Assembly: GCA_003151895.1 (NCBI GenBank)
Contig: PLYX01000103.1
Span: forward strand, 5,579 to 27,765
DNA from: Solirubrobacterales bacterium
GTDB lineage: Bacteria; Actinomycetota; Thermoleophilia; Solirubrobacterales; Solirubrobacteraceae
Direction: 5' to 3'
Length of the DNA: 22,187 nucleotides
Below, one piece after another: positions 21,828 through 22,187 of this stretch. Under the pieces are notes generated by a model. It was not told the DNA's origin. It made no database searches and saw only the letters and a program-made list of their open reading frames with translations. The position numbers and the translations under genes are program-made. Each line of letters begins with the position of its first letter. The first letter of the stretch is position 1.

Positions 21828-22187
21828 CGGCGGTCAGCTCCAGGTACACGTCCTCCAAGGTGGGCCGTCCGACGCTCAGCTCCTCCAGCGACTCGCCTCG
21901 CGCCAGCGCCTCTGTTGTGAGCTCGTGCAATACGCGCGTGGGATTATCGGTTTGAACCTCCACCAGCTCGCCCGCGCCGTCGCGGTAGGCAACGTGGTAG
22001 TGCGTCGCACCCACGCCCAGCTCGCGCGGCGGGCCGATCGCCAGCACGCGTCCGTCCTTGACGATCGCCACGCGATCGGCGAGTGCCTGGGCCTCGTCGA
22101 GGTAGTGAGTGGTGAGCAGGATCGTCTTGCCCAGCTCGCGCAAGGAGCGGATCGTCTCCCAAGCGGCGCGCCTGGCCTCCGGGTCAA
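21820..22187 (-). CDS. ABC transporter ATPase, C-terminal part (truncated by window edge)
   Basis: The minus-strand frame is open to the right edge; the first readable residues DPEARRAAWETIRSLRELG are the D-loop (GLDP) continuation. Next comes TILLTTHYLDEAQALADRVA with the switch His, then IVKDGRVLAIGPPRELG, and a C-terminal extension ending near TLEDVYLELTADV, typical of ABC-2 exporter ATPases of the DrrA/CcmA-like group. Walker A, Q-loop, signature and Walker B lie outside the window. A TTG at 22143 is internal and not a real start. It overlaps the permease start by 8 nt, so the two are coupled. Confidence 0.9.
   Translation of the reverse strand, partial: DPEARRAAWETIRSLRELGKTILLTTHYLDEAQALADRVAIVKDGRVLAIGPPRELGVGATHYHVAYRDGAGELVEVQTDNPTRVLHELTTEALARGESLEELSVGRPTLEDVYLELTADV

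Noticed and set aside
1..22187. tRNA, rRNA, CRISPR array, insertion sequence, phage or plasmid genes
   Set aside because: No cloverleaf or rRNA signature, no regularly spaced repeats with spacers, no transposase or integrase motifs, and no terminal inverted repeats were seen in any part of the window.

Overview
High-GC (roughly two thirds G+C) bacterial chromosome with GTG/TTG starts and several genes lacking a Shine-Dalgarno. The gene content (a six-gene mce cluster, a MceG/MlaF-type ATPase, a beta-rich secreted protein) suggests Actinomycetota, most likely class Thermoleophilia (Solirubrobacterales). That placement is inference from gene content, not a marker-gene assignment.

Layout, left to right. 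(1) 1-815: 3' part of a PurM-like AIR-synthase-related protein, cut by the left edge. (2) 968-1753: secreted beta-rich protein of unknown function, followed by three tandem GC-rich hairpins (1784-1932). (3) 1965-13145: a tightly packed + strand operon of six Mce proteins. Between the first and second mce genes lies a secreted lytic transglycosylase fused to a degenerate M23-like domain. No YrbE/MlaE permease gene is present. (4) 13223-14952: a minus-strand TetR regulator divergent from a MceG/MlaF-like ABC ATPase; each has a recognisable promoter, and an inverted repeat covers the tetR -35. (5) 14963-17743: aldo/keto reductase directly after the ATPase, a convergent YceI protein with an operator-like repeat at its promoter, a HAD phosphatase and a DUF2283 protein. 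(6) 17817-19477: xseA-xseB, exonuclease VII, with a 4-nt overlap. (7) 19474-22187, minus strand: a two-hotdog acyl-CoA thioesterase, a metallo-beta-lactamase-fold hydrolase, an ABC-2 permease and the C-terminal part of its ATPase, cut by the right edge.

How it may work: the six Mce proteins each have one N-terminal membrane anchor, an MCE/MlaD core, a long helical region and a C-terminal tail with a cysteine pair. They could form a hetero-hexameric lipid conduit across the cell wall, powered by the ATPase at 14047. The transglycosylase translated with them could open or edit peptidoglycan for assembly of the conduit. The permease must be encoded elsewhere. The main points of interest are this permease-less, hydrolase-containing mce operon, its hairpin-rich leader, and a shift in glutamate codon choice that coincides with 968-13145.
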